From Palsa-295 sp963781105 (GTDB lineage Bacteria > Acidobacteriota > Terriglobia > Acidiferrales > UBA7541): 64,000 bases of DNA. How positions within the stretch are numbered: position 1 is the first letter of the stretch; each line of letters starts with the position of its first letter. The translations under genes were made by a program, and so were the position numbers. This document shows, piece after piece, positions 1-9,505 of the stretch. The stretch lies in NCBI GenBank assembly GCA_963781105.1, contig CAWAED010000007.1, positions 24,975 through 88,974 of the forward strand, read 5' to 3'. Under the pieces are notes generated by a model, which saw nothing but the letters and a program-made list of their open reading frames with translations, was not told the DNA's origin and searched no databases.

Positions 1-1
1 A

Positions 2-2476
2 GGGCAACAGGAGCGTGTAGGGACGGTCAGTGTGGCCGCCGTGCCGAATCCTTCGTGCTTAGTGGCTTCCAACTCCGTGATCCAGGCGCTGCTGGCTCAC
101 TATCCGAATAATGATCCCTGGCCGCTGCCGAATTTGGGCGTAGGCACAGGTTGCGCGCCGGGATCGGCATCGGTGATCGCGCCTTCGTTCAACAAATTGA
201 CCAGCCTGATCGCTAAAGTGGATCACAACATCAATCAAAACAACATCATCACGGGGCGCTATTACTTCGGAGACAGCGTACAGAGCTTTCCGCTCGCTCT
301 GACGGGCGGAGGAGTGTTGCCGGGATTCAACACCTACACTCCGACCAGGGTGCAACTGGTTTCGATCTCCTACGTCAGCATTCTGTCGCCAACGAAAGTC
401 AATGAAGCGCGCCTCGGCTGGAACCGCTTCGCGGAGGGTTTCTTTCCGCAGGACCAGAGTTTCCAACCCAGCACCGTCGGGCTTTGCGCCGCAACCGCCA
501 CAGCCGACTGCACCGGCGCGGTAACCTCAAACCAGGGACTGCCGGTGATTTCCGTGAGTGGCTTCTCGCAGCTGGGCGCGAATCATTCGGATCCCCGGCA
601 CCGCGTGGATTCCAACTGGCAGGCGCTGGATAATTTTTCCTGGAAGATTGGGAAGCACGACGTTAAGTTTGGATATGAATACCGGCGCACAACGATTCAA
701 CAGTTCTTCGGCGTAAATTACCGCGGAAGATTGGTATTTAGTAGTTTGGACGATTTTCTTTCAGGGACTGTGGACGGTGGCGCACAGTCCTTGGGTGATT
801 CGATCCGGCATACATACCAGAATAATCATGGATTGTATGCTCAGGACACTTTCCAGCTGAATCCGCGAGTAACGTTTGATTACGGCCTGCGTTGGGACTA
901 TTACGGCGTCGTCGGTGAAAAGGACAATCTGTTCACGAACATCACGAACTTCGATCCAGTAGGCCAGACCGTTACATTGACCCAGTTAGGCCAACCGGGA
1001 TTGCATCAAGTTTACAAGCCCGACTACAAAAACTTTGCGCCACGGGCGAGCGTCGCTTGGGATCCGTTCGGACGGGGGCGCACAATCATCCGCGCTGGCT
1101 GGGGCCTGTTTTTCGACGCTGTCTCTCAGGACGTGTTTCTCGGAGAGCTACCCTATAACTGCAGCTTCTGTCCAGGGGTTGCTTACAACCCGGCGGGGCC
1201 AGCGCCGATTTTCACAGTTGGAACGGTTGGATCAATCGCCACAGGTGTACCCGTGTTCACGACGCTTTCCAGCACGCCGAGTGGAAGCATTTTCGCGATT
1301 AACCGCCACCTTCCCACGCCCTATATGGAGAACTACAACCTCAACATCCAGCAGCAGATTTCAAGCAAGGTTGTGCTGCAGGTCGGGTACGTTGGTTCGC
1401 AAGGACACCGGCTCTTCCACTACCTGGACGTGAATCAGCCCGACCAAGCGGCGATAACCGCTTTCGACGTCGCTTTCGCTCAAGCGAACTCTACAACCAC
1501 GGTTCCGTCCACCCCCTGCTTTCCGAACGGCGGTCCCGGGTGTATTTCGAGCTATGGCGTGCCCACCAACTTTGTAAATAATCCCTATCGCGCGGAATAT
1601 ATCAACCAATTGCAGGCCAACGCACGGTCCAATTACAACTCGCTGCAAACCAGTCTGCGTGTAAACGGCTGGCACGGCGTGACCTCGATTGTCAACTACG
1701 TTTGGTCGCACTCGCTGGATACCGCCAGCGACAGTTTTGATTTCGAGCCCAACGCCTCTCAACCGAATGACAGCACTAGACCGAACCTGGAATATGGCAA
1801 TTCGAACTTCGACATCCGCAACCGCTTCACATGGATTTTTGCTTACGATTTGCCGCACATGGGCGGTAGCTGGCAAAAATTGAAAAACGGGTGGGGTTTG
1901 AATAGCACAGTCACGCTTCAAGACGGGCAGCCATTTCAGTTGAACTACAATTTCGAAGACGATTTCAGCGGAAGTGGCGAAGGATTCGATCGTCCTGATA
2001 TCGTCGGGCCGATTGTGTACCACTCTCACGATCCGTCGAACTTCGTAGATCTCAGTGCCTTTGCGATTCCGTGTACGGTGACGGCGTATGCTCAGGCAAA
2101 CGGCGCGACTGGGACCGCGCAGGATTGTGTGCCGGGAACGCGGCACTTCGGCAACGAAGGGCGTGATGCGCTGCGCGGCCCCAGCTTTAAGCAGTGGGAC
2201 TTCGCGATTTATAAAAACACCCAGATTACAGAATGGCTCGGAATGCAACTTCGTGTGGAATTCTTCAACTTCCTGAACCATCCGAACTTTTCCAATCCCT
2301 TCCTGCCGACTTTCATATCCGATCCTGGAGTCAACGGATTCGCCACCAACGGAAATCGCGAAACAGGTGTCGCGGGATATCCGCTCACCGCAACGGGCGA
2401 CGTTGGCATTGGCAATCCGTTCCTCGGAGGCGGCGGGCCGCGAGGCATCCAACTGGCAGCGAAGTTCTCTTTCTAA
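2..2476 (+). CDS. TonB-dependent receptor, Oar-like (5' truncated by window edge)
   Basis: The reading frame is open to the window edge and ends at a TAA, so only the C-terminal part (over 800 residues) is visible. It has the Oar-type outer-membrane beta-barrel pattern: many alternating strands, a segment resembling FNPDTRNRFTWIF-type family motifs near SNFDIRNRFTW, an RVEFFNFLNHPNF stretch close to the end and a C-terminal aromatic residue (KFSF). Such receptors are abundant in Acidobacteriota and are thought to import large oligomers with TonB energy. The N-terminal carboxypeptidase-regulatory and plug domains would lie upstream of the window. The substrate cannot be inferred. A GTG at 32 is not the true start. 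Confidence 0.88.
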   Translation, partial: GQQERVGTVSVAAVPNPSCLVASNSVIQALLAHYPNNDPWPLPNLGVGTGCAPGSASVIAPSFNKLTSLIAKVDHNINQNNIITGRYYFGDSVQSFPLALTGGGVLPGFNTYTPTRVQLVSISYVSILSPTKVNEARLGWNRFAEGFFPQDQSFQPSTVGLCAATATADCTGAVTSNQGLPVISVSGFSQLGANHSDPRHRVDSNWQALDNFSWKIGKHDVKFGYEYRRTTIQQFFGVNYRGRLVFSSLDDFLSGTVDGGAQSLGDSIRHTYQNNHGLYAQDTFQLNPRVTFDYGLRWDYYGVVGEKDNLFTNITNFDPVGQTVTLTQLGQPGLHQVYKPDYKNFAPRASVAWDPFGRGRTIIRAGWGLFFDAVSQDVFLGELPYNCSFCPGVAYNPAGPAPIFTVGTVGSIATGVPVFTTLSSTPSGSIFAINRHLPTPYMENYNLNIQQQISSKVVLQVGYVGSQGHRLFHYLDVNQPDQAAITAFDVAFAQANSTTTVPSTPCFPNGGPGCISSYGVPTNFVNNPYRAEYINQLQANARSNYNSLQTSLRVNGWHGVTSIVNYVWSHSLDTASDSFDFEPNASQPNDSTRPNLEYGNSNFDIRNRFTWIFAYDLPHMGGSWQKLKNGWGLNSTVTLQDGQPFQLNYNFEDDFSGSGEGFDRPDIVGPIVYHSHDPSNFVDLSAFAIPCTVTAYAQANGATGTAQDCVPGTRHFGNEGRDALRGPSFKQWDFAIYKNTQITEWLGMQLRVEFFNFLNHPNFSNPFLPTFISDPGVNGFATNGNRETGVAGYPLTATGDVGIGNPFLGGGGPRGIQLAAKFSF

Positions 2477-2785
2477 GGTTGGGCGGGGGACGACGCTTGT
2501 TCAACCTAGCCCCGAAACGCATTGAGCGGCTTGGTCGCGCGGTCATCGCTCGCGACGGGCCGCCTTCCAGTTGCGGCCAGTCTCCCAAACGCGGCAGCGA
2601 TTTGTTAGGCTGAGGTGTCTCTAGCAGCGGTTTCCGAAGGCATCGCCAATGTTCGTTTCGGTTCGCCTCATGCGAACAAAAAGCGAAGCAAACGCCCAGA
2701 TATTGTCCCGCATCTGTGCGGTTATCGGTAAATCTTTGGTTGTCACAGATTTGAAATATTTCCCCGAGCGGATACGTATTCACAT
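2477..2785. other. Intergenic region before the sigma factor gene
   Basis: About 310 bases separate the receptor stop from the sigma factor start. I see no convincing gene, no strong rho-independent terminator and no confident sigma-70 promoter. An A+T-richer stretch around 2735-2770 is the likeliest place for the promoter of the downstream operon. Confidence 0.4.
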
Positions 2786-3409
2786 ATGGAGCGACGCAAG
2801 ACCACCGGAGAGATGAGCGCCGCGGAATTAGCGGATGTGCTTACGCAGGTCCGGGCGGGCGACTCGGAGGCCTGGGGCGAGTTGTACGGCCTGTACGCCC
2901 CGGCAATTTTCCGGTTCTGCCGCCGGGCGCTCCATACGCGCGAGGACGCGGAAGACGCCACCACCGAAATTTTCATGAAGGTCCAGCAAAAACTCGGGAC
3001 TTATGATTCGACGCGGCCATTCACCGCGTGGCTCTATAAAGTGGCCAGCAATCATTGCTGGGACTTGTTGCGGCGCCGCCGCATTCGTCAGGACCTGGAA
3101 ACCGGCGACCTGGAAACGCTCCCGCTCGAACATCCCGATCCCAGCCAGCTGGAAAAATTGCAGCTCGATCACGATAGCAAGCACGTGCGCGCCGGACTCG
3201 CCAAGCTCCCGGATCGCGCGCGCATGGCGCTGGTGCTGCGGTACTACTCGGAAATGAGTTACGACGAAATTGCGGACACGCTCGGCGTGCGCCGCGCGTT
3301 TGTGGGCGTGCTGCTATTGCGCGCGCGCCACCAATTGCGCGATGTGCTGGCGGAAAGCGGAGGCGGCGGCGCCGGAATGCGCGGAGCCACCGCTGGGGGA
3401 AGGCCATGA
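2786..3409 (+). CDS. ECF-type RNA polymerase sigma factor
   Basis: This 207-residue protein has sigma region 2 at roughly residues 25-95, with the RPFTAWLYKVASNHCWDLLRRRR stretch typical of regions 2.3-2.4. Region 4 is at about 130-190, with the helix-turn-helix MSYDEIADTLGVRRAFVGVLLLRAR. There is no region 3, as expected for ECF (group 4) sigma factors. The next gene overlaps by 4 bases (ATGA) and encodes a zinc-binding anti-sigma-like protein, so the pair is probably a co-transcribed regulatory module. No clear Shine-Dalgarno precedes the first ATG. A second ATG at 2813 sits just after GGAGAG and is a possible alternative start. Confidence 0.93.
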   Translation: MERRKTTGEMSAAELADVLTQVRAGDSEAWGELYGLYAPAIFRFCRRALHTREDAEDATTEIFMKVQQKLGTYDSTRPFTAWLYKVASNHCWDLLRRRRIRQDLETGDLETLPLEHPDPSQLEKLQLDHDSKHVRAGLAKLPDRARMALVLRYYSEMSYDEIADTLGVRRAFVGVLLLRARHQLRDVLAESGGGGAGMRGATAGGRP

Positions 3410-5019
3410 ATCACTTCGACGAAATGACGGGGCTGCTATACCTCGAAGGGCAGCTCGACAACGATCACGCCGAGCAAGTCCGCGTACATTCCGCCTCGTG
3501 CGCGGAATGCCGCGGCCTTTTGCGCGCGCTGCAAACTGAAAGCGTGTGGCTGCGCGAATCGCTGGAAGCCGATGACGAACCGGTTCCTGCCCGCCTGGTG
3601 CACGCTCCGCAGCATGGCGGCGCGCCGTGGGGATGGCTTTCCGCGCTGGGCTTGAGCGCTGGAGGCGCGTACACCTTGTGGAGCGGATTCATCGAACCGT
3701 GGCGCGCGCAGGCGGCCCAAGCCGGCTTCACCCAGGGAAATCTTTTGACGATGCTTTTTTTCAGCGGTGCATTCTGGAAAGGATGGGACGCGATGCGTAG
3801 CTTAACCGAATTTCTGGCCATGGCCACGTTAGGATTGATCGTGATGTGGCTGCTGCGCCGTCGCCTGCGGCGCATGATGACTGTCGCCGTGGTGATGGGC
3901 GCAGTCGTCGGCGCGCTGGTCCTGTCTCCTTCCGCCGGCGCCGCGGACTTGAAACACGGCGATCCCAATTACACGCTCGCATCGGGCGAAACCGTGCACA
4001 CCGACTTGATCGTCTCCGCGGATTCCACGCGCATTGACGGCGACGTGGACGGCGACCTGATCGCCTTCTCACGCAGCGTCACGGTGAACGGCCACGTCAA
4101 GGGCGATGTAATCGCGTTCAGCCAGGAATTGCGCGTCAATGGCCCGGTGGATGGCAACGTGCGCGCGTTCGTGCAAATGCTGCAGCTCAATAGCACTGTC
4201 GGCCGCAACGTGATGGCTTGGGCCGGCGACGTGAATCTAGATGAAAACGCAAAGGTCGGAGGGACGATGACGCTCGGCGCCGGCCACGCCGAATTGCGCG
4301 GCGCGCTCACCGGCGATCTGCTGGCGTTCTTGGGAGATCTGGACATCAACGGTTCGCTCGGACGCAACGCCATGATCCGCGCCGGACATCTCACGATTGG
4401 CTCGAACGCCGTCATCGCCGGACAAACCAAAGCGATGCTGCGCCAGCAACCGGACGTTGCAACCTCGGCAAAATTAGGAAGCCCGATCGAGGTGACCATT
4501 CAAAAGCACGAGCACGGGCCGATGTACTCGTCCGGTCGGTATTACGTACACCAATGTCTGAAGTGGGGCGCGAGTTTCTTGTTTGGGCTGGTGCTGCTGT
4601 TCCTGATGCCGGTCTTTTTCTTTGAAGCAGTCAGCTCGTGCAATAAGACCGCGCCGGCCATCGGCTTCGGCGTGCTGTTCCTGTTTGCGATGCCCATCGC
4701 TGCAGTCATCGCGTGCATCACGGTGGTGGGATTGGGCGTCGGAATTACATCCTTCATGCTGTGGTTGATCACCCTCTACGCCGCGCAAGTGTTTGTCGGC
4801 GCGTGGCTGGGGGAAAAAATTCTCGGAACAGGCGCCGGCGCGGGTGCGGCGCTTGGGCGTTTGGCTCTCGGCCTCGTGATTTTGCGCGTCCTGGGGATGC
4901 TGCCATTCCTGGGCGGCTGGATTTCCTTCGCTGTGGTGGTATGGGGAATGGGCGCGGTGGCCCTGGCGGTGTATAAGCACCTGCGCCCGCAAATCGCGAC
5001 GACCGCTGCAACGGTCTGA
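3406..5019 (+). CDS. Anti-sigma factor fused to a polymer-forming (bactofilin-like) membrane protein
   Basis: The 537-residue protein begins with a zinc-finger anti-sigma motif, H28-x3-C32-x2-C35, followed by a linker and hydrophobic segments near residues 75-175. Residues about 190-345 form short repeats rich in G-D-V and N-G-x-V units, the pattern of polymer-forming/bactofilin-type beta helices. Several C-terminal transmembrane helices follow (about 380-520). The gene overlaps the sigma gene by ATGA, so it probably tethers and inhibits that sigma factor. The fusion suggests that the state of an envelope-associated scaffold is signalled to transcription; this is inference. The zinc-finger assignment is firmer than the signalling role. 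Confidence 0.8.
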   Translation: MNHFDEMTGLLYLEGQLDNDHAEQVRVHSASCAECRGLLRALQTESVWLRESLEADDEPVPARLVHAPQHGGAPWGWLSALGLSAGGAYTLWSGFIEPWRAQAAQAGFTQGNLLTMLFFSGAFWKGWDAMRSLTEFLAMATLGLIVMWLLRRRLRRMMTVAVVMGAVVGALVLSPSAGAADLKHGDPNYTLASGETVHTDLIVSADSTRIDGDVDGDLIAFSRSVTVNGHVKGDVIAFSQELRVNGPVDGNVRAFVQMLQLNSTVGRNVMAWAGDVNLDENAKVGGTMTLGAGHAELRGALTGDLLAFLGDLDINGSLGRNAMIRAGHLTIGSNAVIAGQTKAMLRQQPDVATSAKLGSPIEVTIQKHEHGPMYSSGRYYVHQCLKWGASFLFGLVLLFLMPVFFFEAVSSCNKTAPAIGFGVLFLFAMPIAAVIACITVVGLGVGITSFMLWLITLYAAQVFVGAWLGEKILGTGAGAGAALGRLALGLVILRVLGMLPFLGGWISFAVVVWGMGAVALAVYKHLRPQIATTAATV

Positions 5020-5052
5020 CGTGTGCGAAACCAAAGCAGCAGGTTTCCAGGT

Positions 5053-5127
5053 TTTGTAGCGGCGGTCTTCAGACCGCCATCGGTGTTGCCGCTAGATCGA
5101 TGGCGCACTCAAGTGCGCCGCTACAAA
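5053..5127. repeat. Palindromic intergenic repeat with TTTGTAGCGGC termini
   Basis: A 75-base unit is bounded by a perfect 11-base inverted repeat, TTTGTAGCGGC and GCCGCTACAAA. Inside are two further hairpins (GGCGGTCTTCAGACCGCC and GCGCACTCAAGTGCGC). The same termini frame a second, longer unit at 38,794-39,006. It lies between convergent genes, so it may also terminate transcription. It resembles a MITE or REP-type element. Confidence 0.7.
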
Positions 5128-5181
5128 GGCGAACCGAAACCGTCGTGGCGCCCGTTCGTCGCAATAATCGCAATGCGTGTG

Positions 5182-6396
5182 CTAAGAAACGACGCCTAAT
5201 CGCTTTCCCACCCGTTCAATCGTTTCTGCCGCGCGTTCCAGATCAGCGCGTTTGTGCGTCGCCGTGACAATCGTTCGCAAACGCGCCTTGCCTTCCGGAA
5301 CCGTCGGAAATCCAATCGCACCGGCGAAGACGCCTTCATCAAACAATTCGCGCGAAAATTGAAACGCCTTCGCCGCATCGCCCACCATGATCGGCGTGAT
5401 CGGCGTTTCGCTCTTGCCGGTATTGAATCCCAGCTTCTTCAGCCGGCGCTTGAAGAACTTCGTATTCGACCACAATTTCTTGATCAGCTTGTCGCCGCTC
5501 TCGGAATCCAGCAATTCAAACGCGGCCTGGCACGTAGCCGTCACTGACGGCGGCTCGGACGTTGAAAAAAGGAACGGCCGCGCGCGCTGGTGCAGAAAAT
5601 CAATCAGGTCGCGCGAGCCGCAGACGTAGCCGCCCACCGATCCGATGGCCTTGCTGAGCGTGCCCACTTGGATATCCACGCGCCCGTGGCAATTCAGATG
5701 ATCGATCGTCCCGCGTCCGCGGCTGCCCAGCACGCCGGAAGCGTGCGCGTCGTCCACCATCATGATGCAGCCATATTTTTCGGCCAGGTCACAAAGCGCC
5801 GGAAGATTGGCGATGTCGCCATCCATCGAAAAAACGCCGTCGCTGATCAGCAGCTTTTTGCCGTTCCAGCCACTGGCTTCCTGCAGGACGCGCTCGCAGT
5901 CCGCGGTGTCCTTGTGTTTGAACACTTTGATCGTGGCGCGCGAAAGCCGGCAGCCGTCGATGATCGAAGCGTGATTCAATTCGTCGGAGATCACCAGGTC
6001 GTCCTTGCCCAAAATCGCGGACACCGTGCCGGCATTCGCCACGAATCCCGACTGGAAGACGACGCAGGCCTCCACTTTTTTGAAACGCGCGATCTGTTCC
6101 TCCAGGTCCATGTGCATCTTCATCGTTCCGGCTATCGTGCGCACCGCGCCGGAGCCGACGCCGAATTTTCGCGTCGCGTCAATCGCAGCGCGGCGCAACT
6201 TCGGATGCGTCGTCAGCCCCAGATAATTATTCGAGCTGAGGTTGATCACTTCCTTGCCGTCGAAATTGGCGATGGGCTTCTGTTCGCCTTCCAGAACTTT
6301 CAGCTTGAAGTAGAGATGCTTGGCTTTCAGGTCTTCGACTGCGTCGTGCAGATATTGCAGTTGCGGACGAATTGTTTGTGGCGCGGTAGATGCCAT
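5182..6396 (-). CDS. kbl: Glycine C-acetyltransferase (2-amino-3-ketobutyrate CoA ligase)
   Basis: This PLP enzyme of the alpha-oxoamine synthase family cleaves 2-amino-3-oxobutanoate with CoA to glycine and acetyl-CoA, the second step of threonine catabolism. Visible signatures are NNYLG near residue 58, the DDAHASG aspartate motif near 215-221 and the Schiff-base lysine K249 in GTLSKAIGSVGGYV. The length of 404 residues is normal. GGAGG sits 5 bases before the ATG. It lies directly downstream of the threonine dehydrogenase gene on the same strand, and this supports kbl over the close relatives BioF and HemA. Confidence 0.93.
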   Translation of the reverse strand: MASTAPQTIRPQLQYLHDAVEDLKAKHLYFKLKVLEGEQKPIANFDGKEVINLSSNNYLGLTTHPKLRRAAIDATRKFGVGSGAVRTIAGTMKMHMDLEEQIARFKKVEACVVFQSGFVANAGTVSAILGKDDLVISDELNHASIIDGCRLSRATIKVFKHKDTADCERVLQEASGWNGKKLLISDGVFSMDGDIANLPALCDLAEKYGCIMMVDDAHASGVLGSRGRGTIDHLNCHGRVDIQVGTLSKAIGSVGGYVCGSRDLIDFLHQRARPFLFSTSEPPSVTATCQAAFELLDSESGDKLIKKLWSNTKFFKRRLKKLGFNTGKSETPITPIMVGDAAKAFQFSRELFDEGVFAGAIGFPTVPEGKARLRTIVTATHKRADLERAAETIERVGKRLGVVS

Positions 6397-6523
6397 GAGT
6401 CCTCCGAAGATTTAATTGTGAGGGTTGGGGGCGAAATCCCATTGTAGAACACGGGCGGGGCAATAGTGCAAGAAAGAGCGACATTTTGCAGGAGCCTGAG
6501 GGAGCGGGGCGCCCGCTTAACAA

Positions 6524-7603
6524 CTATTTCGGCGAGCCGTTGGGGTAGAACAAGACCTTGCCTGCCTGTCCGGATTCCAGAAGAGAAAACGCGTCCGTAA
6601 ATTTCTCCAGCGGCAAACGCTCATGAAAAAGCGGCTCAAGGTTCAACCGGTGATGCTTCAGAAGCTCGGTCATCTGCACCCAGGTTTCAAACATCTTGCG
6701 TCCGTAAATCCCCTGCACGGTCGCGCCCTTGAAAATCACATCGTTCACCAGGTCAAACGTCACCGGATCCTTCGGAATCCCGAGCAACGATGCGCGCCCG
6801 CCCTGGCGCAGCATTTCAAATCCCTGGTGAATCGCCGCGGGATGCCCGCTCATTTCCAGCAGCACGTCCGCGCCCGCGCCTTCCGTGGCTTCGCGCACGC
6901 GCGCCACAATATCGCCTTGCGCGGGGTCCAGCGCTTCGTCCGCGCCCATTTTTTTCGCCAGCTCGCGGCGGTGCGGGTTCACCTCCGTCGCGAAAATCAT
7001 CGCCGCGCCGCACGCCCGCGCCACGTTGATCGCCATCAATCCGATGGGCCCCGCCCCGGTGACCACCACATTTTGCGCGGCAATTTCACCGGCCAACACC
7101 GTGTGCACCGCGTTGCCCAGCGGATCCAGGATTGCGGCGTAATGTTCCGGAATCGCCGGATCAATTTTCCAGATATTGCGAATCGGAATCAGGACGTATT
7201 CCGCGAAGCAGCCGTCGGCGTCAATCCCCAAAATTTTCACGTTCTGGCAGACGTGCGCTTGCCCCATGCGGCACGGCCGGCAATGCCCGCAATTCACGTG
7301 CATTTCCGCGCTCACGAAATCGCCGGGCTTCACCGACGTCACTTCCGAGCCAATCTTTTCCACGTAGCCGCAAAATTCGTGGCCAAACGTCATCGGCGGG
7401 TGAATGCGCGACGCCGACCAGCGGTCCCAGCCGTAAATGTGCAGGTCCGTCCCGCAAATCGAAGCCGCACGCACGCGCACCAAAACCTGCGTGGGTCCCG
7501 GCGTGGGAATAGGAACGGATTCGAGCTGCGCGCCCCGCTCGGGGCGCATTTTGCGCAAAGCCTGCATCGTGGATGTCGGCATCGTATACAGACGGCCAGT
7601 CAA
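6524..7603 (-). CDS. tdh: L-threonine 3-dehydrogenase
   Basis: This is a zinc-dependent medium-chain dehydrogenase that oxidises threonine to 2-amino-3-oxobutanoate with NAD. Counting from the first Met, the catalytic zinc ligand C50 lies in SICGTDLHIY, the GHE motif is at 74-76, and the structural zinc cysteines are C105, C108, C111 and C119. A Rossmann motif, GAGPIGLMA, follows. It is upstream of and co-directional with kbl (127-base gap), so the two form a threonine-to-glycine operon. A Met seven codons in (7,582) is an equally plausible start. Confidence 0.92.
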   Translation of the reverse strand: MTGRLYTMPTSTMQALRKMRPERGAQLESVPIPTPGPTQVLVRVRAASICGTDLHIYGWDRWSASRIHPPMTFGHEFCGYVEKIGSEVTSVKPGDFVSAEMHVNCGHCRPCRMGQAHVCQNVKILGIDADGCFAEYVLIPIRNIWKIDPAIPEHYAAILDPLGNAVHTVLAGEIAAQNVVVTGAGPIGLMAINVARACGAAMIFATEVNPHRRELAKKMGADEALDPAQGDIVARVREATEGAGADVLLEMSGHPAAIHQGFEMLRQGGRASLLGIPKDPVTFDLVNDVIFKGATVQGIYGRKMFETWVQMTELLKHHRLNLEPLFHERLPLEKFTDAFSLLESGQAGKVLFYPNGSPK

Positions 7604-7719
7604 CGCGCCGCCAAATCTGCAAGTTTAGCACACGGCTCAGCGAAGCAAAAATCGGCAGCGCGGAAACGTTCCTTCCGTTACAATCGCGGCGGCGATCGCA
7701 CACCAAACAGGGAGGGAGT

Positions 7720-8991
7720 TTGAGTTTTTCACAGCGCCTCGAAGAAATTCGCTCGGGTTTCGAGCCGGCCTTCTGGGTGGCCAACGTCAGCGAGCTTTTC
7801 GAGCGCCTTTCGTATTACGCGGCGTTCGCCTCGCTCGCGCGCTACCTCCACGAGACGCTTAATTTTCCCGTCGAACAGGCTGGCAGCCTTACCGGACTTT
7901 TCGGCGGCCTGGTTTGGTTTCTCGCGGCGTTCGGCGGCACGCTCGCCGATCGCCTCGGATTCCGGCGCTCGCTTTCACTAGCCTACCTGATTCTGAGCTG
8001 TTCCTACTTTCTGCTGGGCTCACTGGGATCGCCGTGGCTCGCGCCGTTGCGCGCAGCGGTTCCACTGATCGCGCTGGTGACCGTGGTGCTGATGCTCCCT
8101 GCGCTCGGCATCGCGCTGGTAAAGCCTTGTGTGGTGGGTACCACGGCGCGCGCCTCGAAAGAAAATGTCCGCTCAATCGGCTACTCGATCTACTACACGC
8201 TCGTAAATATCGGCGGCGCCGCGGGCCCGTACATGGCTTCCTACGTTCACCAGCATATGCGTGTGGAAAGCGTTTTTCGCGCAGCGGCGCTCAGCGTCTT
8301 CGTGATGTTTTTTGCGGTGCTGATCTTTTTTCGCGAACCGCGCCGGTCGAACGAAGCGCAAGCCGCCAGCCTGGGAGTTGCAGCGCGCAATTTCCTGACG
8401 GTGCTGAGTAACCCGAAGTTCATGCTGTTTCTGCTGATTTTTTCCGGCTATTGGATCGTCTACTGGCAGGAATTCATCATTCTTCCGTTGTACGTCCACA
8501 ATTACATCAACCCGCACACCGATACGGAGCTGATGCTGATCACCGGGCCGCTGGTGGTGATCTCGCTGCAGATGGTAGTGAGTTTTCTGACGCAGAAAGT
8601 CCCCGCCTTTCGCGCGGTCACTATCGGCACTCTGATTTCCGCGCTGGCGTGGATCATCTTGATCATCCATCCAACAGTGCCCATGGTGATCACGACGCTG
8701 GTAGTCGTCTCGCTCGGCGAAATCACGCAATCACCGCGCTACTACGAATATATTTCGCGCCTCGCGCCTCCCGGGCAGCAAGGCACCTACATGGGATTCG
8801 CGTTTTTGCCGATCGGCATCGGTTCGCTGATCGGCGGCTGGCTCGGCGGCTGGCTAATCCATCATTTCGGCGAAGAAATGCACCAACCGCAGCGCATCTG
8901 GTGGGCAGTAACAGGCGTGGGCGTGGCGACCGCGCTGCTGCTGTGGATTTACGATCGCGTGTTAAAGCCAGGACGAAGCGCCACGGAATAA
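7720..8991 (+). CDS. POT/MFS-family transporter
   Basis: The protein is a multi-pass major facilitator with about 12 predicted transmembrane segments. The N-terminal FERLSYYAAFASLARYL and the later YYTLVNIGGAAGPY resemble proton-dependent oligopeptide transporter (POT/PTR2) signatures. The frame stays open upstream to 7,573, but that would overlap the divergent tdh start. A TTG at 7,720 just after AGGGAGG gives a natural N-terminus (MSFSQRLEEIRSG) and a 423-residue protein of normal length. The substrate is unknown; di- or tripeptides are the family default. Confidence 0.82.
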   Translation: MSFSQRLEEIRSGFEPAFWVANVSELFERLSYYAAFASLARYLHETLNFPVEQAGSLTGLFGGLVWFLAAFGGTLADRLGFRRSLSLAYLILSCSYFLLGSLGSPWLAPLRAAVPLIALVTVVLMLPALGIALVKPCVVGTTARASKENVRSIGYSIYYTLVNIGGAAGPYMASYVHQHMRVESVFRAAALSVFVMFFAVLIFFREPRRSNEAQAASLGVAARNFLTVLSNPKFMLFLLIFSGYWIVYWQEFIILPLYVHNYINPHTDTELMLITGPLVVISLQMVVSFLTQKVPAFRAVTIGTLISALAWIILIIHPTVPMVITTLVVVSLGEITQSPRYYEYISRLAPPGQQGTYMGFAFLPIGIGSLIGGWLGGWLIHHFGEEMHQPQRIWWAVTGVGVATALLLWIYDRVLKPGRSATE

Positions 8992-8993
8992 GC

Positions 8994-9476
8994 TCAATTC
9001 ACCATACGGCGCAGATTTTCCACGGCTTGCCGCGCCAATGCATAGCGCGGCTCAATCCGCAGCGATTCCTTGAAACACTCCCCCGCGCGCGTAAGCATGC
9101 CCTTCGCCGCATAAGCCCGGCCTAGATTGAAATGCGGAAAATGCCGCGGTTCATAGCGCGGCGCAACAATCGCTCGCTCCAGCCAGGGAATCGCTTCGTC
9201 GAATCTACCGAGCTGGATTAAATACGAACCGATGTCGTTGTAGGGATTGCCAAAATCCGGATCCACTTCGATCGCTCGCTTGCATTCCGCGATCGCGTCT
9301 TCAATCTTCCCTTGAAAATGATAAGTCCAGCCAAGAAACGTGTGCGCTTCGGCCGTCGGGAAAAGTTCCAGAGAATTCTTGTAGAGCGCCACCGCGCGGT
9401 CGTAGTCGCCCTCCATCTGCGTCCGGTAAGCTTCGCGCAACAGCTCCCAAGCTTGTTCTTGCCGGTCCAATGTCAT
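8994..9476 (-). CDS. Tetratricopeptide repeat protein
   Basis: This 160-residue protein consists of about four TPR units, for example AHTFLGWTYHFQGKIEDAIAECKRAIEVDP and FNLGRAYAAKGMLTRAGECFKESLRIEP written here only as landmarks. It has no signal peptide or membrane segment, so it should be a cytoplasmic protein-protein scaffold. It is on the same strand as, and just downstream of, pncB. No specific partner can be named. Confidence 0.85.
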   Translation of the reverse strand: MTLDRQEQAWELLREAYRTQMEGDYDRAVALYKNSLELFPTAEAHTFLGWTYHFQGKIEDAIAECKRAIEVDPDFGNPYNDIGSYLIQLGRFDEAIPWLERAIVAPRYEPRHFPHFNLGRAYAAKGMLTRAGECFKESLRIEPRYALARQAVENLRRMVN

Positions 9477-9505
9477 TTTTCACCGGGCATATTTCCGCTA
9501 CGCCG

